From Antedon mediterranea (taxonomy: Eukaryota; Echinodermata; Crinoidea; Comatulida; Antedonidae): a stretch of DNA of 60,000 nt. The notes below the pieces were generated by a model. The model had not been told where the DNA came from and searched no databases. It saw only the letters and a list, made by a program, of their open reading frames with translations. Every line of letters begins with the position of its first letter. Positions within the stretch are counted from its first letter, which is position 1. The stretch is from NCBI RefSeq assembly GCF_964355755.1, contig NC_092672.1:24178501-24238500 (forward strand), given 5' to 3'. Shown here piece by piece: positions 11,503 through 23,094 of the stretch. The position numbers were made by a program, and so were the translations under genes.

Positions 11503-11627
11503 TAGGTGATCATTTAGAATAAAATGATCACCTATTGTTATTGTACAAAATCTTTATTATTAGGTGATCATTTAGAATAAAATGATCACCTATTGTTATT
11601 GTACAAAATCTTTATTATTATTGTTAT
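11503..11627 (+). repeat. Two tandem HEL-B 5' modules
   Basis: Two copies of a 58 bp module start at 11503 and 11561. Each contains a perfect palindrome (arms TAGGTGATCATTT and AAATGATCACCTA, loop AGAATA) followed by a short TTATTGT and TTTATTA tract. They are HEL-B 5' ends without bodies. HEL-A copy 4 is inserted in the tract after the second. Confidence 0.7.
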
Positions 11628-12750
11628 TGGTTATCCGCCTCAAGCGGATAAGCATTTGTTATTGTAGTGTTACTTTTTTTTTTTTTTTATTATTCTTCTT
11701 TCTTTCTCAGATTTTGTGCACGCGTTTTCTCTTCAACGTGTTAACATAACATGTTGTAACTTGGTCAACATTTAGACATTTAACTGAAGATGTTCAGCCA
11801 AGCTTTTGGACGCTGTCAGATCTGCGTAGCGTAAGTCACGCGCGATTTTCTGAAAATCTTAAATCGGTCATAACTTCGAAACCGATAAATATTTTTTAAC
11901 GAAATTTTCAGCCACGTTTTCTTCACATCAATGGCTAACTTTTGGAATGTTTAACAAATTTTTGGAGATTAGAAAGTTTTCGCGTAAATTGAGTTTGAAA
12001 TATTTTACTCTTCTTATTTTGTGCACGCTGTTTCTCTTCAACGTGTAAACATAATATGTTGTAACTTGTTCAGCATTTAGACATTTTACTGAAGTTGTCC
12101 AGCCAAGCTTTTTGACGATGTCAGAGCCGCGTAGCGTAAGTTACGCGTGATTTTCTGAAAATCTTAAATCGGTTATAACTTCGAAACAAATGAATATTTT
12201 TTAACGTCATTTTCAGCCACGTTTGCTTCACATCAATAGTTAACTTTTTTAACGCTACCGCAATTTGTAACATTAGAAAGTGCGCGCGTAAATGGCGTTT
12301 GAAATTTTAAAATGCTTCAAATCAATTTCTGATTAAATTAGAGCACGATTCAGGTCATTTTAAGCGTTTAAAAAATTGCCACTGGTGCGCACATTTTTAC
12401 GCGCGCACGGCACAGGAAACACGTATGAACATTTCTTTTACACGATTTGTGTTTTTAAATCTTCGGTTAACAATTTTACGTTATTTTATTCACTTTTCAA
12501 CTTGAAATGGCGTTCTACGAGCACGTTAAACATGACAGGTTGCGCACGAAAACGTCAACAAATTGTGAAAATGTTGCAAAATATGTCTACTTTTAAAAAT
12601 GAAACAGTTCATCAGAATGCAAGGTTACCCCCATTTTTTATTTTATTTTCTTGCAGTATATGAATCATAGGTGTGATTTATTATAGTCTTGAATGTTAAA
12701 AAGTGTTTGATGGCTACATTATTTGCATTTTAAATGTAATTTTTGAAATA

Positions 12751-15700
12751 TATATATATATATATATATTTTTTTTATTTTTTTTTTTTTTTCAAGAAAA
12801 AAAAATGTGTAGGCACTTTTTATCTCTATGGAGACTGATTCTCTGGTATTCCACTTGGTACTTTTATTTTTCTCATTAACCTGTCCCCAGTTTATCTGGT
12901 TTTGTTTTTGTGTTGGATTTTTACTTGTTTATATGTCATTTTCTTCCCAAATGAACCCCTGTACCGAAACATTTCCTAACCAAGATCGATTAAATAATTT
13001 AATTTTCAACCCATACGCAGACTATGATAAACATGTTCATGACTTTGACCCTGATACCAATTTCTTCTCTTCCTCTATCCAGCTCAATTGTAAGTACTAT
13101 CAACCTGACCAACTAACCAACTTAATTGGAGAGCTCATTAACGTGAAACACTTTTCTTCCTTGCATATTAATTCTAGAAGTTTACTTCATAACATTGATT
13201 CTTTCAAATTATTTTTAACCAATGTAAATTATGATTTCGATATAATTGCAGTCTCGGAAACCTGGTTGAAAGATGATAATCCATTAACCAATATCTCCAG
13301 TTATTCTTTCATTTCAAAAAACAGACTTGGGCGGGCTGGTGGAGGTGTAGGGCTGTATGTTCGAAATAACAATGTGTTCAAAGAGAGAACTGATCTTTTC
13401 CTAGACCCCTCCCTATGCGACTCCCTTTTTATTGAACTTGAACTTGAATCCAATCAAAACATTATTGTTGGTGTAATCTATAGGGCACCATCTCTTGATA
13501 CGAATGCTTTTATTGACGCTTTTGATCTCCTGTTAAATAATCTAGCAAAAACCAACAAAAAAATTTACTTATTAGGTGATTTTAACATTGACCTACTTAA
13601 ACATCAGTCCGATAATCAATCCAACAATTTTGTTAACTCTGTCTTTAGTAATTTCCTTTTACCCTTAATCAATAGACCAACTCGTATTACCCGAACATCA
13701 GCAACATTAATTGACAACATATTATCTAATCAAATTGAATCATCAAGTCTATCTGGACTTTTCTATAGTGACATTAGTGATCATTTGCCCATTTTTAACA
13801 TTACACCCTTATCAAATATACCAAACCGTCCCAAAAACTATGTAAGCCCTAATCATACCTACAGAAAATTTAACGAAACAAATATTTCAAACATAAACAA
13901 CGATTTGTCTAACATGAATTGGACTGGTGTTTATGGTACGGATGATCCTAATATTGCTTTACTTTCATTTGAAACTGAATTCAAACGACTGTATGATAAA
14001 CATTTTCCAATTCAAGAGCAGTCTGCAGGGAAAAAAAAAATAAAGACCTGGATGACGGATGAACTCTTAAATTCAATAAAGCATAAACAAAAACTGTATT
14101 CCAAATCCCTCCGCTATCCGAATGACAAAAACATAAATGAATATAAGCAATTCCGTAACTCCCTTAACTCTTTAATAAAATTAACAAAACGCGATTATTA
14201 TGAAAAAAAGTTTAAGCAGCAGAAAGATAATATCAAAGGAACATGGACAATTATAAATAGTCTCATAAAAACGAATGAAAGTAAGCATTTCGAAGAGTCC
14301 ACTATAAATTGCGAAGGAAACTTAACGAATGATCCCAACATAATTTCAAATCATTTAAATAATTTTTTTGTTAATATTGGACCTACTCTCGCCAAAAATA
14401 TAGACACATCTAATGCAAATTTTAAAGATTACCTCCCTCCGCCATCCATAAATTCTTTATTTCTCAATCCTGTGACTGCTTTTGAGATTATGGATATTGT
14501 TATGCGCCTCAAAAATAGTAAAGCACCTGGCATTGATGATATTAACCCGTCTATTATTAAACAACTTATCCCTTTTATTTCCGAACCCCTCTGCTACATT
14601 TTCAATCTTTGTTTTGTAAATGGCACCTTTCCTGACACCCTTAAACTAGCTAAAGTAACTCCTATTTTTAAAACTGGTGACAAATCTGATTCCAGTAATT
14701 ACCGTCCTATATCAGTGCTACCGATCTTTTCCAAAATACTTGAACGCCTTATTTATGATCGAACATACAATTATCTTCAAAAAAATAGTATACTTTACAA
14801 TAAACAATTTGGCTTTCGTAAGAACTATAATACATCCACCGCACTTCTTCAATTAACAAATGAAATTGTTGGGGCTTTCGAGAGGGGTGAATTTGCCATT
14901 GGTATTTTCATTGACCTCTCGAAGGCCTTTGATACAATTGATCACGATATTTTATTATATAAGTTACATACTTATGGAATCCGTGGCCCTGTATATAATT
15001 TATTCAAAAGCTACCTTTCAAACCGCAAGCAATGCACTAAATTTAAACACACCCTTTCTGATTTTCTTCCTATTATTTGTGGAGTCCCTCAAGGTTCCCT
15101 GCTTGGGCCTCTATTATTTTTATTATACATAAATGATATCCATAATGCCTCAAATATGTTTTCTTTTCTGTTGTATGCTGATGACACAACCCTTATTTAC
15201 ACTGATAAAAATATAGATTCCCTTTTTAAAATATCAACCGAAAATCTACCCAAAATTTTAACATACTTTTCTGCAAACAAACTTTCTGTTAATCTAAAAA
15301 AGTGCTGTTGTATGGTGTTCAAAAATTCACAAATACCACTAAATACTAGTACTTTTAAACTAAAAATTAAAGATCAATTAATACCTATTGTTGAGAAAAC
15401 TAAATTTCTTGGTGTTTATCTGGACTGTAAGCTAAATTGGAAACATCAGATTACTCAAGTCGAAAACAAAATATCCAAAAGTTCTGGTATCATATATAGA
15501 TTATCATCTTTCATCCCTCAAAACATACTCCGGATTCTTTACTGTTCACTAATCCTCCCTTACCTCACTTACTGTAATATTATTTGGGGTAATACATACC
15601 CGTCCTACTTAAACAAACTGTTATTGATCCAAAAGAAAACCGTAAGATACATAGCAAATGCTCCTCCTTTATCCCATTCCAATCCTTTATTTTCTTCATT

Positions 15701-16260
15701 TGGTCTTCTTAAAATTCAGGATATTAACCATCTTCAACAAAGTGTTTTCCTCTATTCATGGCTAAACTCGATCCTGCCATCACACTTTAATGATTTATTT
15801 AGTTTCAATCTTAATTTTCATAACCACAGTACTCGGAGCGCAAATCAAATACGTATTCCTTTTTTTAAAACTACTTCTTTTAAATATAGCATTAAGTTCA
15901 CTGGTCCTAAACTTTGGGATAACGTACCAGTTAATATAAAAAGTGCTTTGTCTAAGAAGAGTTTTTCTTTTAAATTGAAACGGCACCTCTTATCTAGTTA
16001 TGTTTAATTATCCTTTCACTCATTGTAGTTTTGATATTTAGTCTTTTCGGTACCCTGAATCTAAAAGTCTTCATTACTGTTTTTGTCCTGTTTCCGGTTC
16101 CCGTGTTGTCCTGTTTTTTTTTTTTCATTTTCTATGGGCTGCCTTATACAAGCTTTGCTTTTTAGGAATGTTGCCCCTCTTATTTCAATAATTTTTACTG
16201 CTAATTTTTATTTTCTATGAAAGACAAGAGAAATAAATGTTACTTTGATTGATTGATTGA
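12751..16260 (+). mobile_element. LINE (APE-type non-LTR retrotransposon, CR1/L2/jockey group)
   Basis: A 3.5 kb insertion into HEL-A copy 4. It has a TA/T-rich 5' end, one long frame and an AT-rich 3' UTR ending in repeated TTGA units at 16245-16260. Candidate target-site duplication TTGAAATA flanks it at 12743-12750 and 16261-16268, and the HEL-A sequence reads on across the join. A short simple-repeat tail instead of poly(A) is typical of CR1/L2-like LINEs. There is no upstream ORF1, so the copy may be 5' truncated or of a single-ORF type. Confidence 0.9.
12828..16007 (+). CDS. LINE endonuclease-reverse transcriptase polyprotein
   Basis: The product nicks chromosomal DNA and copies the element RNA at the nick (target-primed reverse transcription). 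The frame is 1059 codons without a stop. An AP-endonuclease-like domain spans about residues 100-325, with N115 in HINSRSLL, E144 in SETWL, GDFN at 250-253 and SDH at 317-319. The reverse transcriptase spans about 540-870: APGID at 566, FIDLSKAFDTIDH at 694, GVPQGSLLGP at 752 and the catalytic YADD at 783-786. The C-terminal thumb and tail, including GPKLWDNVP near 1026, follow the CR1/L2/jockey pattern. There is no RNase H domain. The first 35 residues are hydrophobic and unlike the family. Met36 (12933) is a more likely start, but the upstream ATG is in frame. All catalytic motifs are present, so this may be a recent or active copy. Confidence 0.93.
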   Translation: METDSLVFHLVLLFFSLTCPQFIWFCFCVGFLLVYMSFSSQMNPCTETFPNQDRLNNLIFNPYADYDKHVHDFDPDTNFFSSSIQLNCKYYQPDQLTNLIGELINVKHFSSLHINSRSLLHNIDSFKLFLTNVNYDFDIIAVSETWLKDDNPLTNISSYSFISKNRLGRAGGGVGLYVRNNNVFKERTDLFLDPSLCDSLFIELELESNQNIIVGVIYRAPSLDTNAFIDAFDLLLNNLAKTNKKIYLLGDFNIDLLKHQSDNQSNNFVNSVFSNFLLPLINRPTRITRTSATLIDNILSNQIESSSLSGLFYSDISDHLPIFNITPLSNIPNRPKNYVSPNHTYRKFNETNISNINNDLSNMNWTGVYGTDDPNIALLSFETEFKRLYDKHFPIQEQSAGKKKIKTWMTDELLNSIKHKQKLYSKSLRYPNDKNINEYKQFRNSLNSLIKLTKRDYYEKKFKQQKDNIKGTWTIINSLIKTNESKHFEESTINCEGNLTNDPNIISNHLNNFFVNIGPTLAKNIDTSNANFKDYLPPPSINSLFLNPVTAFEIMDIVMRLKNSKAPGIDDINPSIIKQLIPFISEPLCYIFNLCFVNGTFPDTLKLAKVTPIFKTGDKSDSSNYRPISVLPIFSKILERLIYDRTYNYLQKNSILYNKQFGFRKNYNTSTALLQLTNEIVGAFERGEFAIGIFIDLSKAFDTIDHDILLYKLHTYGIRGPVYNLFKSYLSNRKQCTKFKHTLSDFLPIICGVPQGSLLGPLLFLLYINDIHNASNMFSFLLYADDTTLIYTDKNIDSLFKISTENLPKILTYFSANKLSVNLKKCCCMVFKNSQIPLNTSTFKLKIKDQLIPIVEKTKFLGVYLDCKLNWKHQITQVENKISKSSGIIYRLSSFIPQNILRILYCSLILPYLTYCNIIWGNTYPSYLNKLLLIQKKTVRYIANAPPLSHSNPLFSSFGLLKIQDINHLQQSVFLYSWLNSILPSHFNDLFSFNLNFHNHSTRSANQIRIPFFKTTSFKYSIKFTGPKLWDNVPVNIKSALSKKSFSFKLKRHLLSSYV

Positions 16261-16523
16261 TTGAAATAATTATCATCAAACAAACATAAACATATTCAAA
16301 GAGCAAAACAATAAACATAACGTTTATCTTTTTTCTTTACATGTTAATATATAAAACTTGAAAGTATGCACTTTCATAATATGTAACTGTTTAAAATTTG
16401 TGAAGATTTCATCATAGTAAAAATTATGATTTAAGTTCATTATGTCATAATCAACTTGCATCGAGGGGGTTCACGACATACCGAATGCACGAGGACTCTT
16501 TCTTCGGATTTTCTTCAGCAGGT

Positions 16524-16596
16524 GCTCATATGGCTCGATGTGTAGTGCAACCGACTTTGGTATCAGATGTACCGGGTTCGAGTCCCGTCACGGGAA
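16524..16596 (+). promoter_or_regulatory. tRNA-like segment (HEL-A copy 4)
   Basis: A box at 16531 and B box GGTTCGAGTCC at 16575, 44 nt apart. The pair is preserved although neighbouring bases differ from copies 1-3. Confidence 0.5.
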
Positions 16597-16769
16597 AACA
16601 ATTAATTAAAAGGGTTTAGTTGGTTATTACACTGAGAGGGCAGTTTTAATTTTGAATAGCCTACTTTTTTTTGAAAAGTCATAACTTGGAAGTACTTGAA
16701 TACGCAAGATACGCTTTGTTGCTGGCGGATAACCAAACTCGTCCTCAAGTGACGAGTTTAAGTTCTAGT

Positions 16770-18374
16770 TATTATTATTAGGTGATCATTTAGAATAAAA
16801 TGATCACCTATTGTTATTGTACAAAATCTTTATTATTATTGTTATTATTATTATTATTATTCTTCTTTCTGTACACTTTTTGTTTAGCAATTATCTCAAA
16901 AAGTTGAATAACAATGATCACAAAAATTTCACAATGTCTTTCAAGTACTTTAACTTAGCCATATTAAGCTTTTCATCGTGATCACTCAACCGTGACGTCA
17001 CGTATACGCGATTTTGTGAAATCACATTATCAATCATATGTCCATAATTGATTATCACATATTTATGAAATTCTCTACACGTAAATTTCAGGTCAAGGTA
17101 AAAAATATTAGCAAATAAAAACTCGCGCGTCTCAAGGTCATGCACGTGAAATCGCGCATAAAGATTTTAAAAAGCTCAAAATTAAGTTTTGATCAATTTA
17201 GAGTATGAATTAGGTCAATTGCGTGTTTCAAAAAATTACTGCGCAAAAATACGTTTTTGCGTACGCAATCCTTAAAAAGCGTAAAAAATAAAATTTGATT
17301 GATACATCACATTCTACACACAATCCTTAGTACATTCTCCGATTTTGAGTCCAGTCCGACTTAAAATAACGGTATACGAGCACGTTAAACATGACAAAAT
17401 GCGCACATTAATTGTACAAAAGTGCTAAAAATGGTAAAAAGTAGGGCCCTTTTAAAATGAATATAACTCTTCAGAATGGAAGATGACCCCCAATTTTTTT
17501 AACTTAATATGGAAGCCAATGAGTTGTAGATATAAATGTATATACACATTAGACGTACAAAATGGTATGACGTCATCAAATGGCCACTTGAAATTAAAAA
17601 TTAGTAATTTTTATCTTTTTGTGTGGGTTATCACATTCAATAGAGCGCATCTCCGGTATTTGAACCCAATTTTAGCTCAACTTTTAGTATGTGCTTGCTC
17701 AATTAATTATCTTTCTCATGAGTTGTCAACATTTTCATTTTGATGACGTCATTATGCGTAAAAACTTGAATAACCTAGGTCGTGTATTTTCAGCTACACC
17801 ATACATTTGAATATCTTACAGCTCTTCAGAATTAAAGGTGACCTTGAAGATTATAACTTATTATGAAAGCTGATGAAATGTAGATATGAATTCATAAAAA
17901 AATTAAGCCTATTGGATGTTGTGACGTTATCTTATGGCCAGTTGAAGTTAAAAAGTAGTTTTTAAATTTCTTTAGTTGAAGTTATACAAATTTCAAAGAG
18001 CGCGCATTGCGCTTCTACGTGTCAAAATCTCTTCCAATCCTTATATTTATTTGCTCAATTCATTATCTTTCGAAATTGTCATCTTCGAGTTTATTTTGAT
18101 AATTCCATCATACCAAAAATTTAGAACACGATGTGGGTCCCGTAATTTCACCTATGCTACACTGTATATAGATATACAGTGTATACTGTACATATTGTAT
18201 ATGAAACATAATAGGTACAACTCAGCACTATAAGTGTATATGCATCATGTCATAGGATGGCGTACATCAACTTTTTACGATCGTATGTTAACGTACGTGC
18301 ATGTTTAAAAAATGTTAATTTCATTAAAATAATAAAAATGATCACCTATAATTCGTCAAAGTGACGAATTAAAT
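16770..18374 (+). mobile_element. HEL-B copy with 5' palindrome, 3' end trimmed
   Basis: It contains the 5' palindrome at 16779-16810, a TTA tract, the body and the 3' hairpin. The final TCTAGT is missing. Instead AATTAAATTA runs straight into the next 5' module at 18375, so the extreme 3' end has been lost or overwritten by the next insertion. Confidence 0.65.
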
Positions 18375-20040
18375 TAATTAGGTGATCATTTAGAATAAAA
18401 TGATCACCTAATGTTATTGTACAAAATCTTTATTATTATTATTATTAGGTGATCATTTAGAATAAAATGATCACCTATTGTTATTGTATGAAATCTTTAT
18501 TATTATTATTTTTTTTTTTTTTATTCTTTCTGTACACTTTTTGTGTAACAATTATCTCAAAAAGTTGAATGGCAATGATCACAAAAAATTCACAGTGTCT
18601 TTCAAATACTTTAACTTAGCCATAATAAGCTTTTCAGCGTGATCACTCAACCGTGACGTCACGTATACGCGATTTTGTGAAATCACACTATCAATCATAT
18701 CTCCATAAATCTTTATCACATATCAATAAAATTCACTATACGTAAACTTCAGGTGAAGGGTAAAAATATTAACAAATAAAAACTTACGTGTTTCAAGGTC
18801 ATGCACGTGAAATCGCGCATTAAAATTTTAAAAAGCTCAAAATTAAGTTTTGATCAATTTAGAGCATAAAATAGGCCATTTGCGTGTTTTAAAAAATTAC
18901 TGCGCAAAAACACGTTTTTGCACGTGCGTACTTAGAAAGCGTAAAAAATACATTTTTTTTTGTACAAATTGCATTCTACTCATCTTCCTTGGTAGATTCA
19001 CCAAATGTGAGTCCATTTCGATTTAAAATAGTGCTATACGAGCACGTTAAAAATGACAAAATGCGCACATTAATTGTACAAAAGTGCTAAAAATGGTAAA
19101 AATTAAGGCCTTTTTAAAAAGAATATAACTCTTCAGAATGGCAGGTGACCCCCATTTTTTTTAACTTATTATGGAAGCCAATAAGTTGTAGATATAAATA
19201 TATATACATATTAGACGTAAAAAATGGTATGACGTCATCAAATGGCCACTTGAATTTAAAAATTAGTAATTTTTATGTTTTTGTGTGGGTTATCACATTC
19301 AACAGAGCCCATCTCCGTTATTTGAGCTCGATTTGCGCACAAATTTTAGGATGTGCTTGCTCAATTAATTATCTTTCTCAGGAGTTGTCAACATTTTTGT
19401 TTTGATGACGGCATCATGCGTAAAAACTTGAATAACCTAGGTCGTGTATTTTTAGCTACACCATACATTTGAATATCTTACAGCTCTTCAGAATTAAAGG
19501 TGACCTTGAAGATTATAATTTATTATAAAAGCTGATGAAACGTAGATATGAATTCATATAAAAATTAGGCCTATCGGATGTTGTGACATTATGAAATGGT
19601 CAGTTTAATTTAAAAGGTAGTTTTTTTCTCTCTTTCGTCAAATTTATACAAATTTCAAAGAGCGCGCATTGCGCTTCTACGTTTCAAATTCTCTTCCAAT
19701 CCTTATATTTATTTGCTCAATTCATTATCTTTCGAAATTGCCATCTTCGAGTTTATTATGATAATTCCATCATACCAAAAAATTAGAACATGATGTGGGT
19801 CCCGTAATTTCACCTATGCTACACTGTATATAGATATACAGTAAATACTGTACATATTGTATATGGCATATAATAGGCACAACTCAGCACTATAAGCGTA
19901 TGCATCATGTCATAGGATGGCGTACATCAACTTTTTACGATCGTATGTTAACGTACGTGCATGTTTAAAAAAATTTAATTTCATTAAAATGATAAAAATG
20001 ATCACCTATAATTCGTCAAAGTGACGAATTAAATTCTAGT
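18375..20040 (+). mobile_element. HEL-B copy with two 5' modules
   Basis: Two 5' palindrome modules (18379-18410 and 18446-18477) are followed by the TTA/T run, body and complete 3' signature ending at 20040. The second module has GTATGAAATC where others have GTACAAAATC, a variant shared with bases 1-31. Confidence 0.65.
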
Positions 20041-21568
20041 TGTTATTATTCTTCATTCTGTACACTTTTTGTTTAGCAAATATCTCAAATAGTTGAATAA
20101 CAATGATCACACAAATTTCACAAAGTCTTTCAAATACTTTAACTTAGCCATAATAACCTTTTCAGCGTGATCACTCACCTGTGACGTCACGTATACGCCA
20201 TTTTGTGAAATCACATTATCAATCATATCTCCATAATTAATTATCACATAATAATGAAATTCAATACACGTAAACTTCAGGTCAAGGGTAAAAATATTAG
20301 CAAATAAAAAATGCACGTGCACGTAGGGTCATGCGCGTGAAATCGCGCGTTAAAAATTTAAAAAGCTCAAAATTAAGTTTTGATCAATTTAGAGCATGAA
20401 TTAGGTCATTTGCGTGTTTCAAAAAATTACTGCGCAAAAAAATATTTTACGCGCGCGATACTTACAAAGCGTAAAAAATGCAATTTTTTTATACAAATCG
20501 CATTCTACTCACCATCCTTAGTACATTCACCAAATTTGAGTCAGTTCCGACTTAAAATAACGCTATACGAGCAGGTTAAAAATGACAAAATTGCCAAATT
20601 AATTGCATCAAAGTGATGAAAATGGTGAAAAATAGGGCCCTTTTAAAATGAATATAACTCTTCAGAATGGAAGATGACCCCCAATTTTTTTAACCTAATA
20701 TGGAAGACAATGAGTTGTAGATACATATTCATGTACACATTAGACGTACAAAATGGTATGACGTCAACAAATGGCCACTTCAATTTAAAAATTTGTAATT
20801 TTTATATTTTTGTGTGCGTTATCACATTCAATAGAGCACATCTCCGTTATTTAAGCCCGTTTTTTGCAGATATTTTAGTATGTGCTTGCTCAATTAATTA
20901 TCTTTCTCATGAGTTGTCAACATTTTTATTTTGATGACGTCATCACGCGTAAAAACTTGAATAGCCAAGGTCGTGTAATTTCAGCTACACCATACATTTG
21001 AATATCTTATAGCTCTTCTGAATTAAAGTTGACCTTGATGTTTGTAACTTATTATGAGAGCTGATAAAATGTAGATATGAATTTATTTAAAAATTATGCC
21101 TATCGGATGTTATAACGTTATCATATGGCCAGTTGAAGTTAAAAAGTAGTTTTTTCATTTTTTTCGTCAAAGTTAAACAAATTTGAAAGAGCGCGCACCG
21201 CGCTTCTACGTGTCAATTTTTCTTCCAATTGTTATATTTTATTGCTCAATTCATTATCTTTCGATATTGTTATCCACAATTTTATTTTGACAACGTCATC
21301 ATACCAAAAATTAGAATATGATGTGGGTCCCGTAATTTCACCTATGCTACACTGTATATAGATATACAGTATATACTGTACATAATGTATATGGCATATA
21401 ATAGGCACAACTCAGCGATATAAGCGTATGCATCATGTCATAGGATGGCGTACATCAACTTTTTACGATCGTATGTTAACGTACATGAATGTTTAAAAAA
21501 TGTTAATTTCATTAAAATGATAACAATGATCACCTATAATTCGTCAAAGTGACGAATTAAATTCTAGT
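20041..21568 (+). mobile_element. HEL-B copy, no 5' palindrome
   Basis: It starts in the microsatellite immediately after CTAG-T and ends with a full 3' signature at 21568. It is somewhat diverged from its neighbours. Confidence 0.65.
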
Positions 21569-23094
21569 TATTATTCTTCTTTCTGTACACTTTTTGTTTA
21601 GCAATTATCTCAAAAAGTTGAATAACAATGATCACAAAAATTTCACAATGTCTTTCAAATACTTTAACTTAGCCATAATAAGCTTTTCAGCGTGATCACT
21701 CAACCGTTACGTCACGTATACGCGATTTTGTGAAATCACACTATCAATCATATCTCCATAACTCTTTATCACATATCAATAAAATTCACTATACGTAAAC
21801 TTCAGGTGAAGGGTAAAAATATTAACAAATAAAAACTTACGTGTTTCAAGGTCATGCACGTGAAATTGCACGTTAAAAATTGAAAAAGCTCCAAATTAAG
21901 TTTTGATCATTTTAGAGCATAAATTAGGCCATTTGCGTGTTTTAAAAAATTAATGCGCAAAAACACGTTTTTGCGCGTGCGTACATAGAAAGCGTACAAA
22001 AATATCATTTTTTTGTACAAATTCCATTCTACTCATCTTCCTTAGTACATTCACCAAATTTGAGTCCATTCAGACTTAAAATAACGCTATACGAGCACGT
22101 TAAAAATGACAAAATGCGCACATTAATTGTACAAAAGTGCTAAAAATTGTAAAAAGTAGGGCCTTTTTAAAATGAATATAACTCTTCAGAATGGAAGATG
22201 ACCCCTAATTTTTTTAACTTAATATGGAAGCCAATAAGTTCTAGATATAAATGTATATACACATTAGACGTACAAAATGGTATGACGTCATCAAATGGCC
22301 ACTTCAATTAAAAAATTAGTAATTTTTTTTTTTTTGTGTGGGTTATCATATTCAATAGAGCGCATCTCCATTATTTGAACCCGATTTTCGCAGAAATTTT
22401 AGTATGTGCTTGCTCAATTAATTATCTTTCTCATGAGTTGTCAACATTTTTATTTTGATGACTTCATCACGCGTAAAAACTTGAATAAACTAGGTCGTGT
22501 AATTTCAGCTACACCATACATTTGAATATCTTATAGCTCTTTAGAATTAAAGGTAACCTTGAAGATTATAACTTATTATGAAAGCTGATGAAATGTAGAT
22601 ATGAATTCATATAAAAATTAAGCCTATCGGATGTTGTGATGTTATCATATGGCCAGTTGAAGTTAAAAAGTAGTTTTTAAATTTCGTTAGTCGTAGTTAA
22701 TCAAATTTCAAAGACCGCGCATTGCGCTTCTACGTGTCAAATACTCTTCCTATCCTTATATTTATTTGCTCAATTCATTATCTTTTGAAATTGTCATCTT
22801 CGAGTTTATTTTGATAATTCCATCATACCAAAAAATTAGAACATGATGTGGGTCCCGTAATTTCACCTATGCTACACTGTATATAGATATACAGTATATA
22901 CTGTACATATTGTATATGACACATAATAGGTACAACTCAGCGCTATAAGTGTATATGCATCATGTCATAGGATGGCGTACATCAACTTTTTACGATCGTA
23001 TGTTAACGTATGTGCATGTTTAAAAAATGTTAATTTCATTAAAATGATAAAATGATCACCTATAATTCGTCAAAGTGACGAATTAAATTCTAGT
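21569..23094 (+). mobile_element. HEL-B copy, no 5' palindrome
   Basis: The first kilobase is nearly identical to 7975-8997 and the last 500 bp nearly identical to 11000-11502. The block therefore contains segments exchanged or copied between units. Confidence 0.65.

Larger units (their letters stand above)
11628..16769 (+). mobile_element. HEL-A copy 4, interrupted by a LINE
   Basis: It starts with the HEL-A palindrome, with one arm base changed so that the right arm reads GCGGATAAGC. It ends with the HEL-A 3' signature at 16769. The host element is split at 12750/16261 by the LINE. It is clearly diverged from copies 1-3 in the internal duplication. It sits in a HEL-B TTA microsatellite, the same kind of site as copy 1. 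Confidence 0.7.
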
